Shown here piece by piece: positions 1 through 10,566 of a DNA stretch of 48,886 bases. The stretch lies in NCBI GenBank assembly GCA_022925895.1, contig JAKSYS010000489.1:1-48886 (forward strand), in the 5' to 3' direction. The notes below the pieces were generated by a model, which saw nothing but the letters and a program-made list of their open reading frames with translations, was not told the origin of the DNA and did not search any database. Numbering within the stretch: position 1 is the first letter of the stretch; the number at the start of each line of letters is the position of its first letter. The translations under genes were made by a program, and so were the position numbers. Source of the DNA: Fragilaria crotonensis (Eukaryota; Bacillariophyta; Fragilariophyceae; Fragilariales; Fragilariaceae).

Positions 1-175
1 GGTTGACTCTCAATGCAAGACCACTGCCCATGCTGATGTAGAAGGACGAACGTCGATGAAAACTCGTGAATGAATATCCGTCTGATATCCATTAAGGATG
101 AAATGGAACTGAAAAACGAGGCTCACATGTGGACTTCTTCCTGCTTCTTATCATGTGCAACAATAGGACCATAAC

Positions 176-3100
176 TTAGTTATCTGACTCAACTTGAAGC
201 TGGAAAGTTCGAATCTGCATAGGCTTAAGTGTGACGGTGCAATTAACCTTGGAGTACTCGATTTGAGACTCCTCAGTTCTTGGAAGTCCCCTCCAATCTA
301 GCCTCTCGATCTGCCACCTTTGCAACGCACGGTTCCCAGATAGAGTCTTTTCCTCGCAGTTTACGACCTTTCTGCCGACTAGCGCTTCGAGGTCAACAGA
401 TACTTGCTTGGAAAGTTCCGGGTCTTCGTCCGCGGCATATTGGTGCCCGAGACGAACGAGATAAGAAACTTTTGGTTCGTGCGGTAAATACTTGAAGGTT
501 ATCAGCATGACATTTTCAGGTAACGGCGTCTTTATCAAAGCGAACGAATCTGCGAGGAAAGGTACATCAGTGCCTTGTTCAGCAGACCCGACAAACACGA
601 GTGGCTCAGAGAAGGCCTGATCCATCAGTGAGCGCGTGATGCTAGCACCTGCGTTCCCTTTGCCGATCACGATTCTGTGTTTTCCACTTATTACAACGCC
701 CTCGCCATATCGAGTGGCATCCCCGTATGGAGGATAGGGCCTAACGTCGCCGTCCGTCTCATTTAGTGGTTCTGCGACTCCGCGCTGATCATCTCTCAGT
801 GTACGCCTCTGAACCATAAACTCGGCGCATCCGTCCGTCAACGATGATCCACCTTGCGACCGGTCAGTCACGACACCCAGCGACTTTGTCTCGTCTTCGA
901 TGTATAAAGCAGCATTGACAGGGTAATAGTTTCCAGCGATGGGCTCGTGCTCTGTAAGGTTCCAGGACGGTCTGCTGGAGCGAACACGCTTCTGGAACTC
1001 TCGACCATTCGAGTCGGTGTAAAACACACCGTCACTTTTAATCCTTGTGAGGTACTGAGTGACAATTTCTTTTCCGCGACCATCGTCGATTGGAATCGGC
1101 CCAACGGTGTACTCAACTTCTAGGTATGGTGAATCCTTGTACAATCGCATTACTTCCTTGATCCATGGAACTTCATAGGAAATGTACACCTCGTCGATGA
1201 GATCGGGAACCTTTCTTTCTTCTGTACGGACTGCTGCAATGAATGTCAGATTTTGATCTGGTTCGCTTGGTCGAAAGATGTATGCGCCAGAATTCTGTGT
1301 TCCTGGAGTATCAATCTTATCATCGAAGGATGTATAGAAGCCCCAGCGCTGAATCACATCGACATTAGTGCCATCGTTGACATCGGTCATCCTAAAAGAC
1401 CCGTCATCTCCAAATTCAACCCTCAGTCGATTATTCGAAAGACTGGGATGCGCTCGCTTGAGTTCACGCATGGTCGACACAACTTCTCCTTCAACATCAT
1501 CCGGTGGCACTGACAACAGAAAGCAACAGCCCCAGTTGGAGGTATCAGACCTGTGTCGAAATAGACCACATACTTGCCGTTCTTTTCAACCGAGCTCGAC
1601 GATACTTTGACCTTGGAGTTGACGTTGTCTACGCGTTGTATGCTGTAGATACCTGGTGAGGTAACCGGGATGCCAACAATGGTGGACTTTACACTTGCCA
1701 GGGCGTTGTAGACAACAACGTAGAGGTCACTACCAATCCGCGATGCATCCTCAGAAATCTCACAGATAGTCTCGTTTAACAGTTGACAATACCCAAAGTC
1801 ATGGAGATACGTGTCAGCGGCATTTTTATCCAACAGAAGCTCCTTTATCTTCTTCGCCATGTATGAGGATGCTTTGTGGACACCAGCCGTAACTCTTTTA
1901 GCGTAATCATTTGCGACATGTTGTTTCGCCGTTCCGGAGATAGCATCGTGATGCTGCGCGACTCCAAGAGCGTCCTCCAAATCAAAGAGAGGTTCCATGC
2001 ATTTACATCCATCGACACCAGCGTTAGGACTGCGGTAACTTTCGACCTGACGAGCAGCCATCAACACAGAAGATGCTACTCGTTCCAATCGCTTAAAACC
2101 GGTTCTCGACACAAAGTACCCAGTCCAGTATCCGTTGTCGAAGTCAGCGTAAGGGAAGAAATCGTCTGTCTTGGTGTTCCATATTTCGCTTGTATCGTTT
2201 GCCGAAAACCGTCTCTGCATCTCGAGGTATTTCTGCTGGGTGTAGTAGTTCGGATTTGAGTAAAAGATGTTGATTCGATCGTATTCAGACTCGAAGATCG
2301 AGCTGACATCGATCTGTTTCGATTCCTGGAAGCGAATGACTGAATGAATCATCAGGTCATTATTCTTCATGAAGACTTCCGCGTTTTCATACTGTAGTGT
2401 CGGTGCGCTTTAGGAAACGTGGACATATGATTTTGAAACGGAGCAAGACTGACTTACATTGAAATCTTCACCCATGGTCAACATGATATGATCCCCCTTC
2501 GTCCTGTCACTTTGTACCTTGAAATCTTGGACAAGAGTCTTAATTCTCTCAAGAAGAATTTCCTCGCTCAACCCTACGAGGGGTTCGTCGTCGCATCCAG
2601 TGTCAAAGCAGAAACCTGCGGGAGGACCATAGTTTCCGCCGAAGCTCCCCGTCAGTCCCCAAAAAATAGGATCTCCAACATGAGGTGACGCATCCCAAAG
2701 GCCTTCGCAAGATTGACTTTCTTGGCGAAGCTTTAGATCTTGATGATCGATTCTACCAAAGTAGAGCGCATCGAAGCCCATGAGCGATGTCATGTAGGAG
2801 GCCTGGGATGACGAATGTCCGAATGGGTCTAGTTGCCACCCAACCGTTGGTACAACACCGAGCTCCTTCTTGAGAAAGGCGTGACCGAGGCTTGTCTGAT
2901 CGATCATCCCCATGAAATGTGTTGTAGCCTCGTCATGCATGCACCAACCACCATTGACAAAAGCGAAGCGATCCTCAGCTACCATCTGACGGACTGTTCC
3001 TTTGGTTTCGAGAGTTTGTTCGTTCCACCACATCGAAAAGAATTTCTGTTCAACGTAAGTGAAGGTTCGATTTTTGTTTTTGAGGAGTGACGAGATCGTA

Positions 3101-3489
3101 GAATCGAGGATGGCTTGAACATGGGCACGCTGAATTCTGTTTCGAAATGTATGATGTAATGGTGGTAATCACGTTTAGTCCTGAACGAGAGAATAACAAC
3201 GTAATTATGTCCAGTATCCTTCATCAGGCAACAGTTTCGTTACTCACGTGCTGTTAAAGCCGTAATAGTACTCCTCCACGGTCTTCAACCACCCCACATC
3301 GTCGTGAGTATGTGGGACCACGTGAACATTCAATACTTTGTCGTCTTGCGACGCTGCAAAGTTCGGAGTCTTTAGAATCGGTTCAGCAGAGCGCCCATGG
3401 GCTGCTTTCCGCACCCACAAACAACCAAAGGAAGCAACAATGAAGGCGGAGAGCAGCCGCGATGACATGTTCTTCGTTTCAAAGTGCAT
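176..3489 (-). CDS. Lysosomal/vacuolar-type alpha-mannosidase (GH38), 3 exons, one apparent frameshift
   Basis: Glycoside hydrolase family 38 alpha-mannosidase, which removes alpha-linked mannose from N-glycans, probably in the secretory or vacuolar system. I read three exons: 3489-3248, 3136-2458 and 2391-176, with GT-AG introns (donors GTGAGT and GTAAGT). The N-terminus has a short hydrophobic segment ([14 protein letters not shown]), a likely signal peptide or anchor, then the zinc/active-site block [11 protein letters not shown]. Exon 2 has [12 protein letters not shown], which carries the nucleophile Asp; exon 3 has QHHDAISGT. The C-terminal beta-sandwich half continues to the stop at 176. 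The reading frame is lost at a TTT run at 1520-1522: the peptide before it and LSVPPDD after it both fit the family, so one base appears missing. With that base the protein is about 1045 aa, normal for the family. A 41-nt intron here (GTCTGA...CAG) is possible but would remove family-like residues. The start at 3489 is the first in-frame ATG; a second Met lies 7 residues in. Confidence 0.93.
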
Positions 3490-5743
3490 GGGTATGGGGT
3501 GTATAGCTAGGCCACAATGGTGGGTGCTGGGTTGTGATGTCTGAAGTCTGAATTCGTGATGTCGCGATCCACAATTGATCGATTCGACTCAATAGCGACG
3601 ATCTGAAATCTGGCATGGTACTGTACTATACCTCTAGTACTATGCGAACGTATACTTCCCCTTCACGCATACAATCAATCTATTGATGCGATATTCATCA
3701 ATATTCCAGGTGCAAGCAGGTGCAAAGTACAAGTAGTTGTACTCGAAATACTTGTTCTGTACTTTGATCTTTGATGTACTTGGATGCGATCTATGATCTC
3801 TTATCTCTACACCTCGGAGTACAATTTGCAACAATTTTCTACCAGTAGCTCGAGCGCATTACATGCCAATGGCATGGTACAGAGATGCCTTGAGGTTGCC
3901 TCCACGTATAATAATGTTAATTTCATGGACTTCTTCTCAACAAGATGAAATGAACAAAAATCGCTGCTTATGCATTTGGCTACGTCGTCATCATATGAAG
4001 TTACTGGCTCTTTGCACTAGTTTTTTATCCATTATGATGGCTGGGACACTTGTATATGCTTTATGCTGCAATCGTTTGTTGAATTTCACGTGGTCCAGGT
4101 GCCAGCGGGCAGCAGGGTAGAAAGTAGTGTAGTACAAAATAAAGTATGTAAGCAAGTATGTAAGTTAGAAATTGAGTAACTGTGTTGTTTAACCAAGGGT
4201 CCCAGTCCCGTTGGTCAATTATTCGACTGGAAGATTCTTGGCTGCATCAACAGATCACTGCAGTTCAGTAAGTGAAACAACAGCAAGAGCATCTCATCGA
4301 CCTCCTGTCATGTATTTTCGACCCGATGCCAACCCCAATTTGGTTCCAAGAAATGCAGGAGCAGCAAGGACCACCTACAGTCAAATTCTCCCCCCGCTAC
4401 CAAAAACTGTAAAGTCAACACCCAGCAACGTGGGGTAGATTTCTTCATATGCGGACGTCCACCCGTACTTATGGTAGAACGCATTCGCAGAGATATCGTA
4501 GTGGGAACTAGGGACCCACCAATTTAGTGTACAAGCACCGATAGTGATGTCGGACGAAGTCCACAAAACATAACCTAAATTCATTATTCTTCCTGATTAG
4601 AAAAAGGTTCCAACTCATTTGACATCTGGCTGAGTAGATTGTCGAAATGGCATCTTCTCATTAAAACGATTATGTATTATGTGCCAAGACATGCACGACC
4701 TCAGTGCCCCCTTGTACGATCCAGCGCATCTAAACATGTACTGTCAGGCGTTCGAGGTTTGTCGTACTCGGATACGCTTGGAACTTTGAACTTACCGAGC
4801 GCGATGTCACGTATGAATTTGTCTTCGTCACTTCGATCTTGCTGTACATTGCGTAGTATACAAAGTTGCGCTGACATCGTTTCGGATTTATGCAGTCTGC
4901 GGTGAATCCAGTGAATTTCGTGACTTTGAAGCGGCACTGGAACATAACTGATAAACGGAAAGAGGCACATTCCATTGAGATGCATTTTCGAACTTCCAAT
5001 AAAGTCGAGCAGCAAAGAAAGTGCTGGAAGGTACTCGTCCTTATATGCATATAGCTGGTTGCATCATGATGATGATTTTCGTAGGATGCGTAGACCCTCG
5101 TATGGATTTATTTGACATTTAACGATTCTACGTACTGAGCCATACTAAACATCTCGTTCTGAATTTTTTTGGAAAGCATGGCGCGTGAGACTGTCCTATG
5201 GCATTTCCACAATGAGCGCAGCGGCATGTTCACCGATGTTGCCATAACTTTGTGAATTTCATTGCTGCAGTATTTCCATGAACGGTTTTCATTCATGGAC
5301 TTGAACACAAGTCTATAAACTCTCGTGGAAATACGGCAGCTCAAAAAACAACGGAGATCTTGAGAGATCTTTGAGCGCCATTGTGAGACGAACGAAGCGT
5401 GCAATTTGCCGTGATAATTTTAGTTCGACAGGGTTAATGCTATTCTTTTGTACTAGGGTCTACGTGGGCTACTATAAGTTTTCATTTATTGCAACCAGCC
5501 GTAGAGTGCATAGTGCTCATGTCCCTCGCACATGTCCGTGGTACTCGGAGTACTGTACACGCACGGCTAAGAAGCGATTACGATTATATTTACGACTACG
5601 GTACGATTGTAGTGATTTCATGTCAACACCTTTAATCCGTTAACAACTGCGTACTCGTATGATACACGAATTCGGAGTGCAGATCCAATGCAGAGACGCT
5701 CTTCGCAATCATAGCGAACTGGCAACGCCTTTCGCTTCTGAAA
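3490..5743. other. Intergenic region; right part is the left arm of the segmental duplication
   Basis: No gene recognised. The part nearest 3489 should hold the mannosidase promoter on the minus strand. From roughly 4510 onward the sequence matches the region upstream of the second HSF gene at about 20700-21508, for example at 4515-4550 and 4580-4650, and again just before 5743. A 455-bp insertion present only in this copy lies at 5052-5506. The stretch 3600-3840 is rich in GTAC palindromes, like other intergenic parts of the window. Confidence 0.6.
5052..5506. mobile_element. Candidate MITE inserted in duplication copy A
   Basis: A 455-bp segment absent from the paralogous copy B, where the flanks join directly (TTGTACTTATGGTGCTCATT near 21270). 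Its ends are short imperfect inverted repeats, TAGCTGGTTGCA at the left and TGCAACCAGCCGTA at the right. It is bordered by the direct repeat TGCATA at 5046-5051 and 5507-5512, a possible 6-bp target-site duplication. There is no convincing coding content. Superfamily not assigned. Confidence 0.55.
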
Positions 5744-7290
5744 ATGAATGAAAAACATGTCGATGTCGAGGCGACAGGAGGAAAAAGTATGAAAGTGGGC
5801 ACTCGAAAAAAATTCCTCGACAACTCGGACGATGTGAAAATTCAGATCGACGCGTCGTCGGAGTTCAGAGATACGACGTACGAGGCAAGCGATCGACAGT
5901 TAGAGGCGGGGGAATCTCTAAAGCGCGCTTCTGGGACGTCCGACGACATTGATATGGCTCCACCCAAGAAAAGGACGCAAGGGCAGCGAAATAATTCTAG
6001 AAACAGAACCGAAGGTAAAACACGACGCTTTTCTGGGCATTGAATCGTTCTATGAACAATAACTGACAAGGATTTGTTCTATTCCGTAGACTATCCAGCT
6101 GGCCGCGCCTCCGCAAATAACCATGCGCTCCCGACGGCGTCCCAAACACAAAGAGATTTACTTCGAGAACGAATCGTTCAGCAAAGAGACCAAATGGGTC
6201 AAGACTTGGTAGCGTCACTTATTTCATCAACTCATCGGGGTGGCGACAGTGGTGTTGACTTTGCAACGGATCTCTTTCAGCAACCTAGTGCATCTCTTCA
6301 TGGTCCCCGCTCATTGTACGACCTAGAACATTTCGCTTCTCAACGTGTACTTCTAGGAGGCCCCTTCCTCGGAGCTCGACAATCTCCCCTTCCTCGAAGT
6401 GCCCTATTAGAGTCCCCTCATTTACAAGGAACAAACCTCTATACTGGACCGATTCCTTTTGAAAACAGGCCGACTGACAGCACTCTTGCGGCATATACTA
6501 CATACCTGCGGACAGGTAGTTTAGGGATGCTGGATTCTGTCGGATTACTTGCCCGACGACAAGCCAACGTTGCTGCATGTGAAGGGGTAGGGAGGTTCCT
6601 GTTGCGAGAGGGCTTGCTAGTCAAACGGCCTCTGCATCCTTGACTTCATTCATTAACCGTCAACAATATCAACTAGCTCTTGCAAGGGAACGTTCAATGA
6701 TTAGCCAGCAGGCCACCAGGGGGAGCCACGCAATTGCTTCAAACATCATGGGCATGAATGTCGATCCATCGACTGGCGCTCCCCTATTCCCCACTACTTT
6801 GAACCGCCAACAAGAGAATTATTTAATACCTACCGATACTTCTTTTTATTCTGTACCGCGGACAGTTGTCTCAGCCCGCGACATCACAGATACTGCGGCG
6901 ATTCTGGAAATGGATCAAAGAGGCATTGAACAGAACGATGTGGACGCTTCCATTCTACTTTCAGAATCCTTTCCGGTCAAGCTGCATCGCCTTCTGCTGG
7001 ACCTTCAGCTGCATGATGGTGGGGCGGCTATTGCTTCCTTCCTACCCGACGGTGTCGCCTTTGCATTCCACGACGTGCATCGGTTTGAGACTGAGGTGAT
7101 GCGAAAGTATTTTCCTCGCATGAACAAATTCGCAAGTTTTCAAAGGCAGCTGAATCTCTACGATTTTCAAAGAATTTCAGACGGACCCGCGAGAGGAGCG
7201 TATTGCCATCCTAGCTTCAACCGAGATTTCCCACATCTTTGCAGAGGCATGAAGCGAACCAAAATCAAGGGCACGAGTACCACCGACTAA
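5744..7290 (+). pseudogene. HSF-type transcription factor, copy A (two exons, one 1-nt frame break)
   Basis: Heat-shock-factor family DNA-binding protein, expected to act in the nucleus. Exon 1 is 5744-6014 and exon 2 is 6090-7290, joined by a 75-nt intron (GTAAAA...CGTAG). The exon-1 tail is basic (PPKKRTQGQR...), a possible nuclear localisation signal. The HSF DNA-binding domain sits at the very C-terminus: FPVKLHRLLLDLQ opens it, and it contains the hallmark FASFQRQLNLYDFQRI. Compared with the intact copy at 21509, exon 2 lacks one base in GGGAGGTTCCTG at about 6591-6600. The frame then runs to a stop at about 6643, and the DNA-binding domain continues in another frame to 7290. The domain itself is intact and very close to copy B. 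The break could be true pseudogenisation or an assembly indel; other genes in this window show the same kind of deletion. If the base is restored, the protein is about 490 aa. Confidence 0.8.
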
Positions 7291-7740
7291 TTGGCTCACA
7301 CCTTTCGAACCGTCAGTAGGTACCTCAAACGGACCCGTGAGAGGAGCGCATTGTCATCCTAGCTACAAGCCGAGATTTCCCAAATCTGTGCAGAGGCATG
7401 AAGCGAACCAATAATCAAGGGCACGAGTACCACCGACTAATTGGCTCGCACCGTTCGAACCGTCAGTAGGTACGTCAAACGGACCCGCGAGAGGAGCGTA
7501 TTGTCATCCTAGATTCAACCAAGATTTCCCAAATCTGTGCAGAGGCATGAAGCGAACCAAAAATCAAGGGCACGAGTACCACCGACTAATTGGCTCGCAC
7601 CTTTCGAACCGTCAGTAGGTACGTCAAACGGACCCGCGAGAGGAGCGTATTGTCATCCTAGATTCAACCAAGATTTCCCAAATCTGTGCAGAGGCATGAA
7701 GCGAACCAAAATTTAGGGCACGAGTAGTATCGACTAATTC
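7181..7740 (+). repeat. Tandem array of about 149-bp units derived from the HSF 3' end
   Basis: Successive ACGGACCCG units start at 7181, 7329, 7479 and 7628, a period of 148-150 bp. Unit 1 is the last ~110 bp of the HSF coding sequence (from GGACCCGCGAGAGGAGCG through the stop in ACCGACTAATTGG) plus about 40 bp of 3' flank. Units 2-4 are degraded copies that keep the stop codon and the GAACCGTCAGTAGGTAC spacer. Because the period is not a multiple of three and each unit carries the stop, the array does not lengthen the protein. Copy B has a single unit. Confidence 0.9.
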
Positions 7741-8770
7741 GTGTGATAAATGTGGCTCGCACCTTTCCAACCGTCAGTAGGTCACATGAGTCACTAGCCA
7801 TCGCAGTTCTTTCTAGCTAAGCATGTCCTTCACTTGTATCAAATTTGAATCATGAAGTCGGTCGTCTATCGGCGAGTCGGCTATGGGGTGTTTTGGCACC
7901 TCTCTCACACCATCACAAATCATCGTTTCTAGTCTCACACAGTACAAGGCCCGAATTATGTGTTCGACCAGCGACATCTACCTGTGACACACATCCGCCT
8001 TCGAACACGACAAATGAGACCATTGAATGACTCTGGGGTCGCGTCGGGCGTCGTTGCATTTGCGGCCTTTTTGTTCAGAACTGCCTAAGTGCAGTGCGGT
8101 TCGAACGGTAATCATAAAATCCCGGCGGACAATGACCAGAAGAAACTGTTGCGTTGGACTGGGTACTCGAAACGGTATGTACGCCAGTTCTGACAAATCA
8201 GGACACGCTTTGCCTGCGACATTTGGCATCTCCGATTTCTTACGGAGCGCCAATTGAGGCTTATGTACACCTCCAGATGTTCGAATGACTGACATAAAAA
8301 GGCTGGACGCGCATGGAGGCACAAGCCGTTCCGACGTGAGACGTTCAATGCCATTTCCAATGCAATCACGTCAATCACAACGTGACAGCTCATAGCACAT
8401 GTAAGTTATCGCCAGAATTCCCGTATCAAAATTGTGTGCTTGTGCATGAGTAACAATTTACAATCAATACAAGGAACGCTCCTCTGCCCCCGGTATGCTA
8501 ACAACTCCTTGCATACTATATCCTTCCAATATCCCAGGAATTCCAGAACCCAATTGCCCGAAATATTCTAGATTACCCTCTGTTTGTACGCCAAACTAAA
8601 TCGCTGCGATGAATTGATCAGATTTCTCGATTCTGATTCTACTTTCCTCCGTCTATCTTGCTGTTTCAGACCCACTGCATGAAAATAATAAACCGTTCCC
8701 GATTCCCTGGTTCGGACGATCGAGTACACCAACAAATCACCCCTAACCCCAAGAAACAAAGCATTTTAAA
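7741..8770. other. Intergenic; 3' flank of duplication copy A with the transposon empty site
   Basis: No gene recognised. The segment 7741-8120 matches the copy-B flanks on both sides of the transposon at 23203-26829. Position 7897-7898 (CA, in TTTTGGCACCTCTC) is the uninterrupted equivalent of the TA target. From about 8120 to 8770 I see nothing I can assign, apart from scattered short open frames and the 3' flank of the minus-strand gene that ends at 8771. Confidence 0.6.
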
Positions 8771-10066
8771 TCAAAAGGAGTCTGACTGATTCGACTCGTT
8801 TGAGTCCTCTCTGAGCGATCGAGCGCGCTTCGATGGGCGGGCCTCATCTTTCGCAATGACGCCAGGTTCAGACTCGTAAACTGAAGTGCTTGCACTATCG
8901 CTCGCAATCACTGGCTTCCAAGAAAGGCATTTTTCGTCCCATTCTTCCCTAAGAAACTCAAGGATTTTCTTTCTCTTTTCAGGCGTATCGTAAGGAGGCA
9001 AGAAATTGGGTTGAAAGAAGTGGGTGATGTTTTGCCGATCTAGGAACAGGAATATCCCGCTATTGTTCTCGGAGGGGTGACAGAGGGGCAATCCCTTCGT
9101 ATCCCACCCAGTGTTAAGTGGTTTGGGTCCCTCAGCACGCCATTTGTCAATTACCGTCTGGCACTTGGCGAAGTATTGTTCACGATGCTGTCGATTGAGG
9201 AAATGGGGGCGAGAATCAAATGTCAGAAACCTCACGAACCAAGGAATGCATGCAGGAATCGGTGATTTACGAAGTAAGGCATACCTCAGGAGAGCGAAAC
9301 TCAGCTTTTCTTAATATAGTCGAATGGAATGCTCCGGGACAGAATCGACTTGGGAACTGAAAGTGTTTGAACAGTTGGTTGTGAATGAAGCGCAATGCCC
9401 AGTTTACGGGCAGAGGCGCGCTGAAATCCAAGAAATTAGGTATTGGAGGTTCCATATCGAATCGAATTTCTAATTCGGGGGGCTGATCAGGGTTGGCAAC
9501 TACAGCTGTAGGAAGGACTTCGATTTGTGGAATCAGAATCTTGCCAGATTCTATGGCTCTGGAGACGTCGATATCGCCGTGAGAATGAAGCCCCCGCCAT
9601 CACTTCGCGGGAAAATTGAATGCGGTTCCACTTACTCGATCACATCACTCTCTGCCAAACCGCCCCACTCGGGACGGTAGGTACCGATTCTTAGTATCTC
9701 AACATGCGCAGTGTCTTTGGCGGCCAGTTTGTAGCTGTTCGGAGGCCCAGGCTCGCCACCGCCGACAAGCCAGCCATCGTCATTTGTGGAGAAGATAAAC
9801 TCGTAATCTCGGTCTTGAACCTCATTCAGATCAAAAGCTTCTTGGTGAGTAATGGATTCCGGGTGGCCGCGACTGGAATGGCGTGTCAATGAGAGACCAA
9901 GAAAGGCAAGACCGTCGACCTTTGACCTATTGGGATCGAGGACTGGAGGCTACATTTCAATGAGGATATGAGAGATTGAATCAGCATTGAATCACGTCTT
10001 AATGTCTGTGTTATGATGATGAATGGCTATCACAAGCTAACCGAGTCCTACACACTCACTCACCAT
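8771..10066 (-). CDS. Conserved-looking protein of unknown function, 4 coding exons
   Basis: I do not recognise this protein. A consistent gene model is: exon 1 10066-10064 (only the ATG), exon 2 9949-9636, exon 3 9558-9285, exon 4 9187-8771, all with GT-AG introns and joining in frame, giving 335 aa. The unusual ATG-only coding exon rests on the donor ATG|GTGAGTG and acceptor TGTAG|CCTCCA. Visible features: an N-terminal half with ESITHQEAFDLNEVQDRDYE and a Gly-rich DDGWLVGGGEPGPP; a central CPGAFHSTILRK that faintly recalls the HxT/S motif of 2H phosphoesterases, although I see only one such motif; and a polar Ser-rich tail with SKRARS that could be a nuclear signal. Its 3' end faces the HSF duplication, and it is in the same orientation as the downstream-numbered PPIP5K gene. 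Function not assigned. Confidence 0.7.
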
Positions 10067-10566
10067 GATCAAATGACTCCGTTCGCCGATGCGATGGCAC
10101 AATCGAAAGTTATATGATCAGATTGGAGTGTCTTTCAGCGAACTCAACGCCTTCATGCACGTGTCTGATTTTTCACCAAAAAAAGATCCTCATTTCAACA
10201 GTAACGAATTACTTTGTATATCAATGGATATCCATATACACATGATGTTTACGTAGAGAGTCCATAGTCGATACTGTTGCCAGTACCCAGTACTCCTTAC
10301 AGATGAGCTCGTCAGTGCTTCGTACGACTGTACCCAGTTGACGAACAGACATCGACCAGCGACAGATCGTTTCAGGTTTCTACATATATATATATATCTA
10401 TTGTACTGTATATGAAAGCGACCATGTCAGCTTTGGTACCAGTAACCTATTTTTGGCAGCGTACAACAAGCCAATGGCTTGCTAATCTCCTTCTACAGCC
10501 TCTTTCAACAACTTGATGGCTTGCTGGTATGTCATATACCAGAGACTCTTAAATATAGCAATCGAC
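10067..10566. other. Intergenic between two minus-strand genes
   Basis: About 500 bp holding the likely promoter and 5' UTR of the gene ending at 8771, and the 3' region of the PPIP5K gene. It includes a short TA dinucleotide run at 10384-10397 and GTAC-containing palindromes (CAGTACCCAGTACTCC near 10280). No RNA gene is evident. Confidence 0.5.

Larger units (their letters stand above)
4510..8120 (+). repeat. Segmental duplication, copy A (HSF gene plus flanks)
   Basis: Diverged copy of the block at about 20700-27020. Similarity covers the upstream flank, both HSF exons and the intron (75 nt in both copies), the 3' flank (CTTTCCAAC...CAGTAGGTCACATG in A), and sequence through GGCCTTT...GCAGTGC near 8065-8100. 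Copy A has two features that copy B lacks: a 455-bp insertion at 5052-5506 and a tandem array at 7181-7740. Copy B instead carries a 3.6-kb transposon in the 3' flank. Boundaries are estimated by eye. Confidence 0.8.

Noticed and set aside
280-495. Plus-strand open frames overlapping the mannosidase, and similar opposite-strand frames across other genes
   Set aside because: They are shadows of well supported genes on the other strand with no family similarity.
1476-1557. A 41-nt intron (GTCTGA...TTGTCAG) explaining the mannosidase frame change
   Set aside because: Splice signals are acceptable, but it would delete residues that fit the family ([11 protein letters not shown]) and it is shorter than every other intron in the window; a missing T is simpler.
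7329-7740. CRISPR-like array or coding repeat
   Set aside because: Units are contiguous ~149-bp copies of the HSF 3' end without spacers, the period breaks the frame and each unit has a stop.
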